Assembly: GCA_023401045.1 (NCBI GenBank)
Contig: JAEXEM010000157.1
Coordinates: 1-5,278, forward strand
DNA length: 5,278 nucleotides
Source of the DNA: Actinomycetes bacterium
GTDB lineage: Bacteria > Actinomycetota > Actinomycetes > Actinomycetales > Cellulomonadaceae
Reading direction: 5' to 3'
Made by a program: the position numbers and the translations under genes. The notes beneath the pieces were generated by a model. It made no database searches, was not told the DNA's origin, and was given only the letters and a program-made list of their open reading frames with translations. Of this stretch, positions 1 to 5,278 are shown piece after piece. Within the stretch, counting starts at the first letter, position 1, and each line of letters opens with the position of its first letter.

Positions 1-1
1 G

Positions 2-76
2 GTCGCGGCCGTCCTCGCGCTCGCGCTGCTCGCCCTCGTGCTGCTGCAGGTCGTCCTCGCCGCACCCGCGCACGCC
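2..76 (+). other. Signal peptide of FliP (partial; core and cleavage site)
   Basis: The frame reads a run of Ala, Val and Leu from the left edge (LALALLALVLLQVVLA) followed by APAHA then TVG, a typical h-region and an AxA-type signal peptidase I site with predicted cleavage after the Ala codon at 74-76. FliP is one of the few flagellar export proteins known to carry a cleaved signal peptide. The charged n-region and the initiator codon are missing because they lie before the window. Confidence 0.75.
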
Positions 77-796
77 ACCGTCGGGCCGACGGCACCCGCA
101 CCCCCCGCGCCGCCGGCCGGCAGCGGCGAGGTGAGCGTGAGCATCAACGGGATCAACGGCACCCCGAGCAGCTCGATCGTCGTGCTGCTCGGCATCACGC
201 TGCTGTCGGTCGCGCCGTCGCTGCTCCTGCTGACGACGAGCTTCACGAAGATCCTCGTCGTCCTGTCCCTCACCCGGAACGCGCTCGGCCTCCAGGGGGT
301 CCCGCCCAACCAGGTGCTCGCCGGGATCGCGCTGTTCCTCTCGCTGTTCGTCATGGCACCGGTCGTGGGGGCGGTCAACGAGCTCGGCGTGCAGCCCTAC
401 CTCGACGGGTCGCTCACGTTCACCGACGCCGTCGAGGCCGGTCAGGTGCCGTTGCGGGAGTTCATGCTCGCGCACACCCGCGAGGAGGACCTCGCGCTGC
501 TCACGCGGGCCGCCGACCAGCCCGACCCGCAGACCCCCGCCGACGTCCCCTTCAGCGTGCTCGCCCCGGCGTTCCTGCTCTCCGAGCTGCGGGCCGCGTT
601 CATCATGGGCTTCGTCATCTTCGTGCCGTTCCTCGTCATCGACCTCGTCGTCTCCGCGGCGCTCATGGCGATGGGCATGATGATGCTCCCGCCGGTCATG
701 GTGTCGCTGCCGTTCAAGCTGCTGCTCTTCGTGCTCGTCGACGGCTGGGGGCTGGTCGTCACCGCGCTCGTCGGCTCGTACACCGGGGGCGGGTAG
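2..796 (+). CDS. fliP: Flagellar export-gate membrane protein FliP (5' end cut by window edge)
   Basis: FliP forms the core of the inner-membrane export gate with FliQ and FliR, through which flagellar subunits leave the cytoplasm. The frame is open to the left edge, and the codons from position 2 encode a hydrophobic signal-peptide core ending AAPAHA, so the start lies upstream of the window; the GTG at 38 is internal to that signal and unlikely to be the start. After an Ala/Pro-rich linker (77-127) come a membrane segment, the FliP hallmark TSFTKILVVLSLTRNALG (about 233-286) with PPNQVL just after, the HTREEDLAL motif (473-499), and the conserved C-terminal block (about 553-772) with LLSELRAAF, MGMMMLPPVMVSLPFKLLLF and VDGW. 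The three consecutive Met codons (677-685) match the methionine gasket of the FliP pore. The 264 visible residues are close to normal FliP length. The stop overlaps the fliQ start by one base. The family assignment is secure. Confidence 0.97.
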   Translation, partial: VAAVLALALLALVLLQVVLAAPAHATVGPTAPAPPAPPAGSGEVSVSINGINGTPSSSIVVLLGITLLSVAPSLLLLTTSFTKILVVLSLTRNALGLQGVPPNQVLAGIALFLSLFVMAPVVGAVNELGVQPYLDGSLTFTDAVEAGQVPLREFMLAHTREEDLALLTRAADQPDPQTPADVPFSVLAPAFLLSELRAAFIMGFVIFVPFLVIDLVVSAALMAMGMMMLPPVMVSLPFKLLLFVLVDGWGLVVTALVGSYTGGG

Positions 797-798
797 TG
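794..798 (+). promoter_or_regulatory. TAGTG stop-start overlap coupling fliP to fliQ
   Basis: The fliP stop TAG (794-796) shares its last G with the GTG start of fliQ (796-798). A GGGGG run at 785-789 lies six bases ahead of the GTG and could act as a Shine-Dalgarno sequence. The arrangement implies translational coupling, which helps match amounts of two subunits of the same complex. Confidence 0.65.
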
Positions 799-1068
799 GA
801 CACCAACGCCGTCCTCGACATCGCCCTCGACGCCCTCGTGCTCGCGGGCAAGCTCGCGGCGCCCGTGCTCGTCACGGCGCTCGTCGTGGGGTTCACCGTC
901 TCCCTCGTGCAGTCGGTCACGCAGATCCAGGAGATCACCCTGTCGTTCGTGCCGAAGGCGTTCGCCGCCGCGGCCGCGCTGCTCGTCTCCGGGCACTGGA
1001 TGATCACCGAGCTCGTCACCTTCACGCACGACCTCTACGACCGGATCCCCGCCCTGGTGGGCGGGTGA
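796..1068 (+). CDS. fliQ: Flagellar export-gate membrane protein FliQ
   Basis: FliQ is the small two-helix subunit that packs around FliP and FliR in the helical export gate of the inner membrane. The 90-residue product has the normal FliQ length and architecture: an N-terminal stretch, a first membrane helix at about residues 14-37 (ALVLAGKLAAPVLVTALVVG), the hallmark TQIQE loop at 42-46 followed by LSFVPK, and a second membrane helix at about 55-75. The GTG start at 796 is chosen because it gives the family's usual N-terminus and overlaps the fliP stop. The stop TGA (1066-1068) is followed after 9 bases by fliR. Nothing is missing. Very small hydrophobic proteins can be confused, but the TQIQE motif and position between fliP and fliR settle the call. 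Confidence 0.96.
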   Translation: MDTNAVLDIALDALVLAGKLAAPVLVTALVVGFTVSLVQSVTQIQEITLSFVPKAFAAAAALLVSGHWMITELVTFTHDLYDRIPALVGG

Positions 1069-1069
1069 G
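1063..1069 (+). promoter_or_regulatory. Likely ribosome binding site for fliR
   Basis: GGGTGAG lies 8 bases ahead of the fliR ATG at 1078 and contains GGTGA, a five-base match to the 3' part of the consensus AGGAGGTGA. It spans the fliQ stop codon, so ribosomes ending fliQ would be close to the fliR start. This is a weak but plausible site. Confidence 0.45.
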
Positions 1070-1077
1070 ACGCGCCG

Positions 1078-1845
1078 ATGGACCCCGCCGCCGTCACCCT
1101 GCCGCTCGCCACGGTCGAGACCACGATGCTCGCCGCGGTGCGCATCATCGCGTTCCTCGTCGTCGCACCGCCCTTCGCGCAGCGAGCGATCCCGGGGACG
1201 GTCAAGGTGGCACTCGGCACGGGGCTCGCGCTCGCGGTGACGCCGCGCCTGCCGCAGGTCGAGGCCGACAGCACCGCGACGTTCGTCGGTGACCTCGTGC
1301 TCCAGGCGCTCGTCGGCGCGGCCACCGGCTTCCTCGTCTACCTCGTGTTCGCGGCCGTCCAGTCCGCCGGGTCGCTCATCGACCTCTTCGGCGGGTTCCA
1401 GGTCGCGGCGGCGTTCGACCCCATGAGCATGACGAACGGCGCGCAGTTCAGCCGGCTCTACCAGATGCTCGCCATCGCGCTGCTCTTCGCCTCCGACGGG
1501 TACCAGCTCGTCGTCACGGGCCTCGTGCGCACGTTCGACGCGCTGCCCGTCGGCGTCATGTTCTCCACCGCGACCTACGGCCGGACGGCCGCCGAGGGGC
1601 TGACGGACATGTTCGTCGGGGCGCTGCAGATCGCCGGTCCGCTGCTCGTCGTCCTCTTCCTCGCGGACGTCGGCCTCGGCCTGCTCACGCGCGTCTCCCC
1701 GGCGCTCAACGCGTTCGCCCTCGGGTTCCCCCTGAAGATCCTCCTCACCCTCACCCTCAGCGGGTTCGCGCTGCTCGCGCTGCCCGGCGTCATCTCGGCC
1801 CTCTCGGACGGCGTGGCGCGCGACGTGCCGGCGGTGCTGCGATGA
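1078..1845 (+). CDS. fliR: Flagellar export-gate membrane protein FliR
   Basis: FliR is the single-copy export-gate subunit that completes the FliP-FliQ-FliR core and shapes the secretion channel. The 255-residue product matches the usual FliR length of about 250-265. Family features in order: an N-terminal helix with RIIAFLVVAPPF (22-33) and IPGTVKVALGTGLAL (38-52); the block GAATGFLVYLVFAAVQSAG (80-98) leading to LIDLFGGF (100-107) and FDP (113-115); LYQMLAIALLFASDGYQLV (127-145), where FliR usually has a Gly-His in place of this Gly-Tyr; and the C-terminal signature ALQIAGPLLVVLFLADVGLG (182-201), RVSPALNAFALGFPLKI (205-221), which includes the plug-associated GFPLKI. Several membrane helices are evident. 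The start is the first ATG in frame, behind a weak ribosome site. The stop overlaps flhB as ATGA. No truncation is seen. Confidence 0.96.
   Translation: MDPAAVTLPLATVETTMLAAVRIIAFLVVAPPFAQRAIPGTVKVALGTGLALAVTPRLPQVEADSTATFVGDLVLQALVGAATGFLVYLVFAAVQSAGSLIDLFGGFQVAAAFDPMSMTNGAQFSRLYQMLAIALLFASDGYQLVVTGLVRTFDALPVGVMFSTATYGRTAAEGLTDMFVGALQIAGPLLVVLFLADVGLGLLTRVSPALNAFALGFPLKILLTLTLSGFALLALPGVISALSDGVARDVPAVLR
1842..1845 (+). promoter_or_regulatory. ATGA start-stop overlap coupling fliR to flhB
   Basis: The flhB ATG (1842-1844) overlaps the fliR TGA (1843-1845) in the classic ATGA arrangement. Only a weak purine-rich GGCGGTG (1830-1836) precedes it, so flhB translation probably depends on ribosomes finishing fliR. 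FlhB contacts FliR and the rest of the gate core, so coupled synthesis makes sense. Confidence 0.7.
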
Positions 1846-2981
1846 GCGGCGGCGGGGAGCGCACCGAGAAGGCCACGCCGCAGCGGCTCAAGGACGTGCG
1901 CCGCAAGGGGCAGCTCGGCCGCTCGCAGGACCTGTCCGCGTGGGTCGGGCTCGGCGCTGCCGCCGTCATGCTGCCCGGTGTGCTCGAGCGCGCCCAGGGG
2001 GCGGCCCTCGACCAGATGGTGCAGGTCCGTCACGTCGCGGTCACCGCCGACCCGGCGCAGGCCGTCGAGGTGCTGCGCGGGGGCGTCGCGTCGGCGGTGA
2101 CGACCCTCACCCCGATGTTCGTCGTCCTCGTCCTCACGACGGTCGTCGTCGCCGCCGCGCAGGGCGGGATCCGCGCACGCAGCATGAAGCCGCGGTTCGA
2201 CCACCTCAAGCCCGCCGCCGCGGCCAAGCGCTTCGTCGGCCCGCAGGCGCTGTGGCAGGGCACGAAGACGCTCCTCAAGACGCTCGCCGTCGGGGCCGTC
2301 CTCTACGCCGGCGTCCAGGCGATGGTCCCGACGCTCATGGCGTCCGGGAGCCTGCCGCTGACGGCGCTGCTCTCCGCCGCGGGCGACGGCACGGCCACCC
2401 TCCTGCGCGGCGGCATCGCCGCGGGCATCGCGTTCGCGGTCGTCGACCTCGTCGTCGTCATGCGCCGCAACCGCAAGTCGACGCGGATGACGAAGCAGGA
2501 GGTCAAGGAGGAGAACAAGCGCACCGAGGGCGACCCGCTCGTCAAGGGCGCGATCCGCTCCCGGCAGGCCCGCATGAGCCGCAACCGGATGATGGCCGAG
2601 GTCGCGAGCGCCGACGTCGTCGTCGTCAACCCCACGCACGTGGCCGTCGCGCTGCGCTACGAGCCCGGGGCCGGTGCCCCGCGCGTCGTCGCCAAGGGCG
2701 CGGGGGTCGTCGCCGCCCGCATCCGCGAGCTCGCGGGCGATCACCGCGTGCCGCTCGTCGAGGACGTGCCGCTGGCGCGCGCGCTGCACGGCGCGTGCGA
2801 CGTCGGCCAGGAGGTCCCCGAGCACCTGTTCACCGCCGTCGCACGCGTCCTCGCGTTCGTCATGGCGCTGCGCCGCCGCGGCGCGAGCGCCGGCCACCAC
2901 CGCCTGCCCACCGGTCCGGCACTGCCGGCCGGCACCCCGTCCCGACCTCGCCGGCCGCGTGCCGGCGCCACGAGGAGCTGA
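1842..2981 (+). CDS. flhB: Flagellar export switch protein FlhB
   Basis: FlhB is an export-gate protein that changes substrate specificity from rod/hook to filament proteins after self-cleavage in its cytoplasmic domain. The 379-residue product begins with the family hallmark ERTEKATPQRLKDVRRKGQ (6-24) and has four membrane segments at about 32-50, 85-106, 143-168 and 187-206. The cytoplasmic linker MTKQEVKEENKRTEGDP (216-232) and the RSRQARMSRNRMM stretch (239-251) lead into VVVVNPTHVAVALRY (259-273). The cleavage motif NPTH is intact at residues 263-266, so autocleavage between Asn and Pro is expected. VAKGAG (283-288), PLVEDVPLARALH (304-316) and QEVP (323-326) complete the C-terminal domain. 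Residues from about 348 form a Pro/Arg-rich tail beyond the conserved core. The residue after NPTH is Val where many homologues have Tyr. The stop is two bases before flhA. Confidence 0.97.
   Translation: MSGGGERTEKATPQRLKDVRRKGQLGRSQDLSAWVGLGAAAVMLPGVLERAQGAALDQMVQVRHVAVTADPAQAVEVLRGGVASAVTTLTPMFVVLVLTTVVVAAAQGGIRARSMKPRFDHLKPAAAAKRFVGPQALWQGTKTLLKTLAVGAVLYAGVQAMVPTLMASGSLPLTALLSAAGDGTATLLRGGIAAGIAFAVVDLVVVMRRNRKSTRMTKQEVKEENKRTEGDPLVKGAIRSRQARMSRNRMMAEVASADVVVVNPTHVAVALRYEPGAGAPRVVAKGAGVVAARIRELAGDHRVPLVEDVPLARALHGACDVGQEVPEHLFTAVARVLAFVMALRRRGASAGHHRLPTGPALPAGTPSRPRRPRAGATRS
2628..2639 (+). other. FlhB NPTH autocleavage motif
   Basis: Codons AAC CCC ACG CAC encode Asn263-Pro264-Thr265-His266. 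In the FlhB/SctU family the backbone breaks between Asn and Pro by Asn cyclisation, which permits the hook-to-filament substrate switch. All four residues are present. Confidence 0.93.
2949..2967 (+). repeat. GC-only inverted repeat at the end of flhB, ahead of flhA
   Basis: CGCCGGC (2949-2955) and GCCGGCG (2961-2967) are a perfect 7-bp inverted repeat around a five-base loop (CGCGT). It lies within the last codons of flhB and ends 4 bases before the flhA ribosome binding site. It has no T-tract, so it is not a typical intrinsic terminator. It could form an mRNA hairpin near the flhA start, but such repeats also arise by chance in DNA this GC-rich. Confidence 0.45.
2972..2977 (+). promoter_or_regulatory. 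Ribosome binding site that fixes the flhA start
   Basis: GAGGAG lies six bases ahead of the GTG at 2984 and is the clearest Shine-Dalgarno sequence in the window. The flhA frame stays open far upstream through flhB (to about 1940), but that upstream translation is Arg/Pro/Gly-rich shadow sequence. This site and the FlhA-like N-terminus after it fix the start at 2984. Confidence 0.8.
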
Positions 2982-2983
2982 CC

Positions 2984-5038
2984 GTGCAGAACCGTTCCGT
3001 CGCCCGCCTCGCGGTGCCCGTCGGGGTCGTCGGCATCGTCCTGCTGCTCGTCGTCCCGCTGCCGTCGCAGCTGCTCGACGTGCTCATCGTCGTCAACATC
3101 ACCGGCTCGCTCGTCGTGCTGCTCACGAGCATGTACGTGCGCAAGCCGCTCGACTTCTCGGTGTTCCCCTCGCTCATCCTCGTGCTCACGCTGTTCCGGC
3201 TGGGGATCAACGTGGCGAGCACCCGGCTCGTGCTGCGCGACGGCTTCGCCGGTCAGGTCATCGACGCGTTCGGCCACTTCGTCGTCGGCGGCTCGCTCGT
3301 CATCGGGCTCGTCATCTTCCTCATCCTCGTCGTCATCCAGTTCGTCGTCATCACCAACGGCGCCGGCCGCGTCGCGGAGGTCGGTGCCCGGTTCACGCTC
3401 GACGCGATGCCCGGCAAGCAGATGGCGATCGACGCGGACCTCAACTCCGGTCTCATCGACGAGGAGGAGGCGCGCCGGCGCCGCGCGGAGATCTCCGCCG
3501 AGGCCGACTTCTACGGCGCGATGGACGGTGGGTCGAAGTTCGTCAAGGGCGACGCCATCGCCGGCATCATCATCACGGTCATCAACCTCGTCGGCGGGTT
3601 CGCCATCGGGATGCTCCAGATGGGCATGTCCGCGGGGGAGTCCATCGAGCGGTTCTCGCTGCTCACCATCGGCGACGGCCTCGTCACGCAGATCCCCGCG
3701 CTGCTGCTCGCCGTCTCGACCGGCATCGTCGTCACCCGTGCCACCGCCGAGGGTGACATGGGCACGGCCGCGGCCAACCAGCTCATGCAGTCCCGCACCG
3801 CGCTCACCGTCGCCGGGGGTGCCGCGGTCGCGCTCGCCCTGCTGCCGGGCATGCCGAAGGTGCCGTTCCTCCTCGTCGGCGCGGTCATGCTCCTCGGCGC
3901 CCAGCGGGTGGGCGCCAGGGAGAGGGCCGACGAGCTCGCCGCGGCCGAGCCCGTGGCGAGCGTCGCGGCGCCCGCCGCCGACAGCCCGGACCAGCTCATC
4001 GAGCAGATGCGCGTGCACACGCTCGAGATCCTGCTCGCACCCGACCTCGTCGACCTCGTGGGCACCGGGCCCGACCAGGACCTGCTCGCCCGCGTGCGCG
4101 CGCTGCGCCGCAAGGTCGCCATGGACCTCGGCATCGTCGTGCCGCCGGTGCGCACGCGCGACTCCGTCGACCTGCCGCCGTCGACCTACGTCGTGCGGGT
4201 CGCCGGGGTCGAGGTGGGCCGCGGCCAGGCACCGGCCGGGCGGTTGCTCGCGCTCGGCGACGACCTCGCCGCGCTGCCCGGCCAGACCGTCAACGAGCCC
4301 GTCTTCGGCCTGCCCGGCAAGTGGATCCCCGCCGAGCTGCGCCACCCCGCCGAGATCGCCGGTGCGACCGTCGTCGACCGGGTGTCCGTGCTCGTCACGC
4401 ACCTGTCCGCGCTCGTCCACGAGCACGCGGCGCGGCTGCTCGGGCGCGAGGACGTGCGGCTGCTCACGGACGGTCTCAAGCAGGTCAACCCCTCGGTCGT
4501 CGAGGAGCTCGTGCCCTCGCTGCTCTCCCTCGGGGAGGTGCAGCGGGTGCTCCAGGGCCTGCTCACCGAGCGCGTCGCCATCCGCGACCTCGGGCGGATC
4601 TACGAGGCGCTCACGCTGCGCGCCCGGGTGTCGACGGACCCCGAGGGGCTCGTCGAGGCGGCACGTGCCGCGCTCGGCCCCGCGCTCGCCGCGCCGTACG
4701 TCGAGGACGGCGTGCTGCGGGTCGTCACGCTCGACCCGATGCTCGAGCACCAGCTCGCCGAGGGCCTGCGGCCCGGGGACCAGGGCACCCAGCTCCTCGT
4801 CGACCCGCAGCGCCTCGACGCGGTGCTCACGCAGGTCCGCACGGCCGTCGCGCGCGCCGAGGCCGAGGGCCGCGGCGCGGTCCTCGTGTGCTCCCCGGCG
4901 ATCCGCCCGGCGCTGCGCCGGCTGGTCGCGCTCGCGGACACGCGGCTCAGCGTGCTCTCGTACCCCGAGGTCACGGCCGCCGGCGTGCGCGTCGACACCG
5001 TCGGGGTGGTGAACGGTGACCACGCGATTGCTGCTTGA
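2984..5038 (+). CDS. flhA: Flagellar export protein FlhA (FHIPEP family)
   Basis: FlhA is the large export-gate subunit. Its membrane domain couples export to proton motive force, and its cytoplasmic nonameric ring docks chaperone-substrate complexes. From the GTG at 2984 the product is 684 residues, the usual FlhA length. About eight membrane segments occupy residues 9-310. Hallmarks include FRLGINVASTRLVL (71-84), ARFTLDAMPGKQMAIDADLN (135-154), the EEEARRRR and ADFYGAMDGGSKFVKGDAIA region (160-193) and LLTIGDGLVTQIPALLLAVS (226-245). Charged residues R129, R136, D140, K185 and D190 keep the spacing I recall for functionally important Salmonella FlhA residues. A flexible Ala-rich linker (about 311-335) leads to the cytoplasmic domain (about 336-684), with KQVNPSVVEELVPSLLSLGE (499-518) and RDLGRIYEAL (534-543). 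Asn125 replaces the Lys common in this loop. The 3' end overlaps the next gene by 23 bases. Confidence 0.98.
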   Translation: MQNRSVARLAVPVGVVGIVLLLVVPLPSQLLDVLIVVNITGSLVVLLTSMYVRKPLDFSVFPSLILVLTLFRLGINVASTRLVLRDGFAGQVIDAFGHFVVGGSLVIGLVIFLILVVIQFVVITNGAGRVAEVGARFTLDAMPGKQMAIDADLNSGLIDEEEARRRRAEISAEADFYGAMDGGSKFVKGDAIAGIIITVINLVGGFAIGMLQMGMSAGESIERFSLLTIGDGLVTQIPALLLAVSTGIVVTRATAEGDMGTAAANQLMQSRTALTVAGGAAVALALLPGMPKVPFLLVGAVMLLGAQRVGARERADELAAAEPVASVAAPAADSPDQLIEQMRVHTLEILLAPDLVDLVGTGPDQDLLARVRALRRKVAMDLGIVVPPVRTRDSVDLPPSTYVVRVAGVEVGRGQAPAGRLLALGDDLAALPGQTVNEPVFGLPGKWIPAELRHPAEIAGATVVDRVSVLVTHLSALVHEHAARLLGREDVRLLTDGLKQVNPSVVEELVPSLLSLGEVQRVLQGLLTERVAIRDLGRIYEALTLRARVSTDPEGLVEAARAALGPALAAPYVEDGVLRVVTLDPMLEHQLAEGLRPGDQGTQLLVDPQRLDAVLTQVRTAVARAEAEGRGAVLVCSPAIRPALRRLVALADTRLSVLSYPEVTAAGVRVDTVGVVNGDHAIAA
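5003..5009 (+). promoter_or_regulatory. Likely ribosome binding site for the FlhF-like gene
   Basis: GGGGTGG lies six bases ahead of the GTG at 5016, inside the 3' end of flhA. It supports that GTG over the in-frame TTG at 5028. Confidence 0.5.
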
Positions 5039-5278
5039 GGGCACCGACCTCGCCGAGCTCGTCGCCACCGTGCGCCAGCAGTTCGGCTCGGCGGCGCGCA
5101 TCGTCTCGGCCGAGCGGGTGCGCTCCGGCGGGTTCGCGGGCTTCTTCACCAAGGAGCGGTTCGAGATGACGGTCGACGTGCCGGACGAGCTCGAGCGTGC
5201 CCCGCGCGCGTTCGCGCACCGGCCGCCGGCACCGCGGCACGGCGCCCCCGGAGGCGGCCTCGACGACCTCCTCGACGC
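5016..5278 (+). CDS. flhF: FlhF-like flagellar protein, N-terminal part (3' end cut by window edge)
   Basis: Eighty-seven codons are visible, open to the right edge. Residues 7-57 resemble the N-terminal B domain of FlhF: a short strand, a helix (DLAELVATVRQQFG), ARIVSAERVRSGG (27-39), then GFFTKERFEMTVDVP (42-56), which parallels the FlhF pattern of an ILS-type strand, an RRGG-like turn, a GFF/GLF loop and an EVT-type strand. From about residue 58 the sequence becomes a Pro/Ala/Arg/Gly-rich linker, as expected between the B domain and the SRP-type GTPase domain. No P-loop is visible because the gene is cut. FlhF is an SRP-family GTPase involved in flagellar placement and number, often encoded after flhA. 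The GTG start overlaps flhA by 23 bases and has a plausible ribosome site. The name is inferred from this short region and the context; the GTPase domain is unseen. Confidence 0.7.
   Translation, partial: MTTRLLLEGTDLAELVATVRQQFGSAARIVSAERVRSGGFAGFFTKERFEMTVDVPDELERAPRAFAHRPPAPRHGAPGGGLDDLLD

Noticed and set aside
2090..2160. Runs of GTC/CTC trinucleotides suggesting a simple repeat
   Set aside because: They are codons for Val and Leu in membrane helices under strong GC-rich codon bias and recur throughout these genes. There is no longer repeat unit.
1575..2900. Long minus-strand open frame opposite the end of fliR and flhB
   Set aside because: Same compositional shadow pattern (Arg, Asp and Ala-rich). 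The + strand here encodes well-conserved FliR and FlhB, so the minus frame is not supported.
2916..2967. Intrinsic transcription terminator between flhB and flhA
   Set aside because: The inverted repeats are not followed by a T-tract, and the next gene starts immediately, so termination here is unlikely.
1940..2983. In-frame upstream extension of flhA suggesting a 1032-residue fusion protein
   Set aside because: The extension overlaps conserved flhB in another frame and translates to Arg/Pro/Gly-rich sequence. The GTG at 2984 has a clear ribosome site and gives a normal-length FlhA.
2..5038. Virulence-type (injectisome) rather than flagellar secretion genes
   Set aside because: The order fliP-Q-R-flhB-flhA with an FlhF-like gene following, the actinobacterial character of the DNA, and closest resemblance to flagellar versions of each protein favour flagella. 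No injectisome-specific gene is seen.
2741..5152. Very long open frame on the minus strand antisense to flhB, flhA and the FlhF-like gene
   Set aside because: Its translation is low-complexity and dominated by Arg, Asp, Glu, Gly and His, with no recognisable domain. Such long antisense frames are routine where the sense codons end in G or C, as they do here.
1..5278. Mobile element, CRISPR array, tRNA/rRNA or novel defence system
   Set aside because: I saw no transposase or integrase, no regular direct repeats with spacers and no tRNA-like folds. Coding is continuous with gaps of 9 bases or less, leaving no room for an additional locus.

Overview
The window holds a stretch of a flagellar type III export-gate operon. 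All genes are on the + strand, in the order fliP-fliQ-fliR-flhB-flhA, followed by the start of a gene that looks like flhF. The DNA is very GC-rich (estimated by eye at over 70%), third codon positions are almost all G or C, and three of the five start codons visible in the window are GTG. Together with the FlhF-like N-terminus and the gene order, this suggests a motile high-GC actinobacterium, perhaps a Micrococcales / Cellulomonas-like organism. That assignment is an inference from composition and remembered family sequences, not a search result.

Layout: fliP enters from the left edge already inside its signal peptide (2-796). fliQ begins one base inside the fliP stop (796-1068), and fliR follows after 9 bases (1078-1845). 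flhB begins in an ATGA overlap with the fliR stop (1842-2981). flhA starts two bases after the flhB stop behind a clear GAGGAG ribosome binding site (2984-5038). The FlhF-like gene begins 23 bases inside the end of flhA (5016) and runs off the right edge. No gap exceeds 9 bases and I see no internal terminator or obvious promoter, so the genes are probably co-transcribed and translationally coupled.

Function: FliP, FliQ and FliR form the membrane core of the export gate. FlhB sits on that core and switches substrate class by self-cleavage at NPTH. FlhA forms the cytoplasmic ring that docks chaperone-substrate complexes and couples export to proton motive force. The FlhF-like protein would be an SRP-type GTPase linked to flagellar placement or number. 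All five export proteins look full-length or nearly so and keep their family hallmarks, so the apparatus is probably functional. A flagellar rather than an injectisome identity is supported by protein similarity and by the FlhF-like gene next door.

I found no mobile element, CRISPR array, RNA gene or novel system. The points worth a second look are modest: the true fliP start lies outside the window, there is a GCCGGC-rich hairpin-forming tail of flhB just before the flhA ribosome binding site, flhA and the FlhF-like gene overlap, and there are a few substitutions in conserved motifs.
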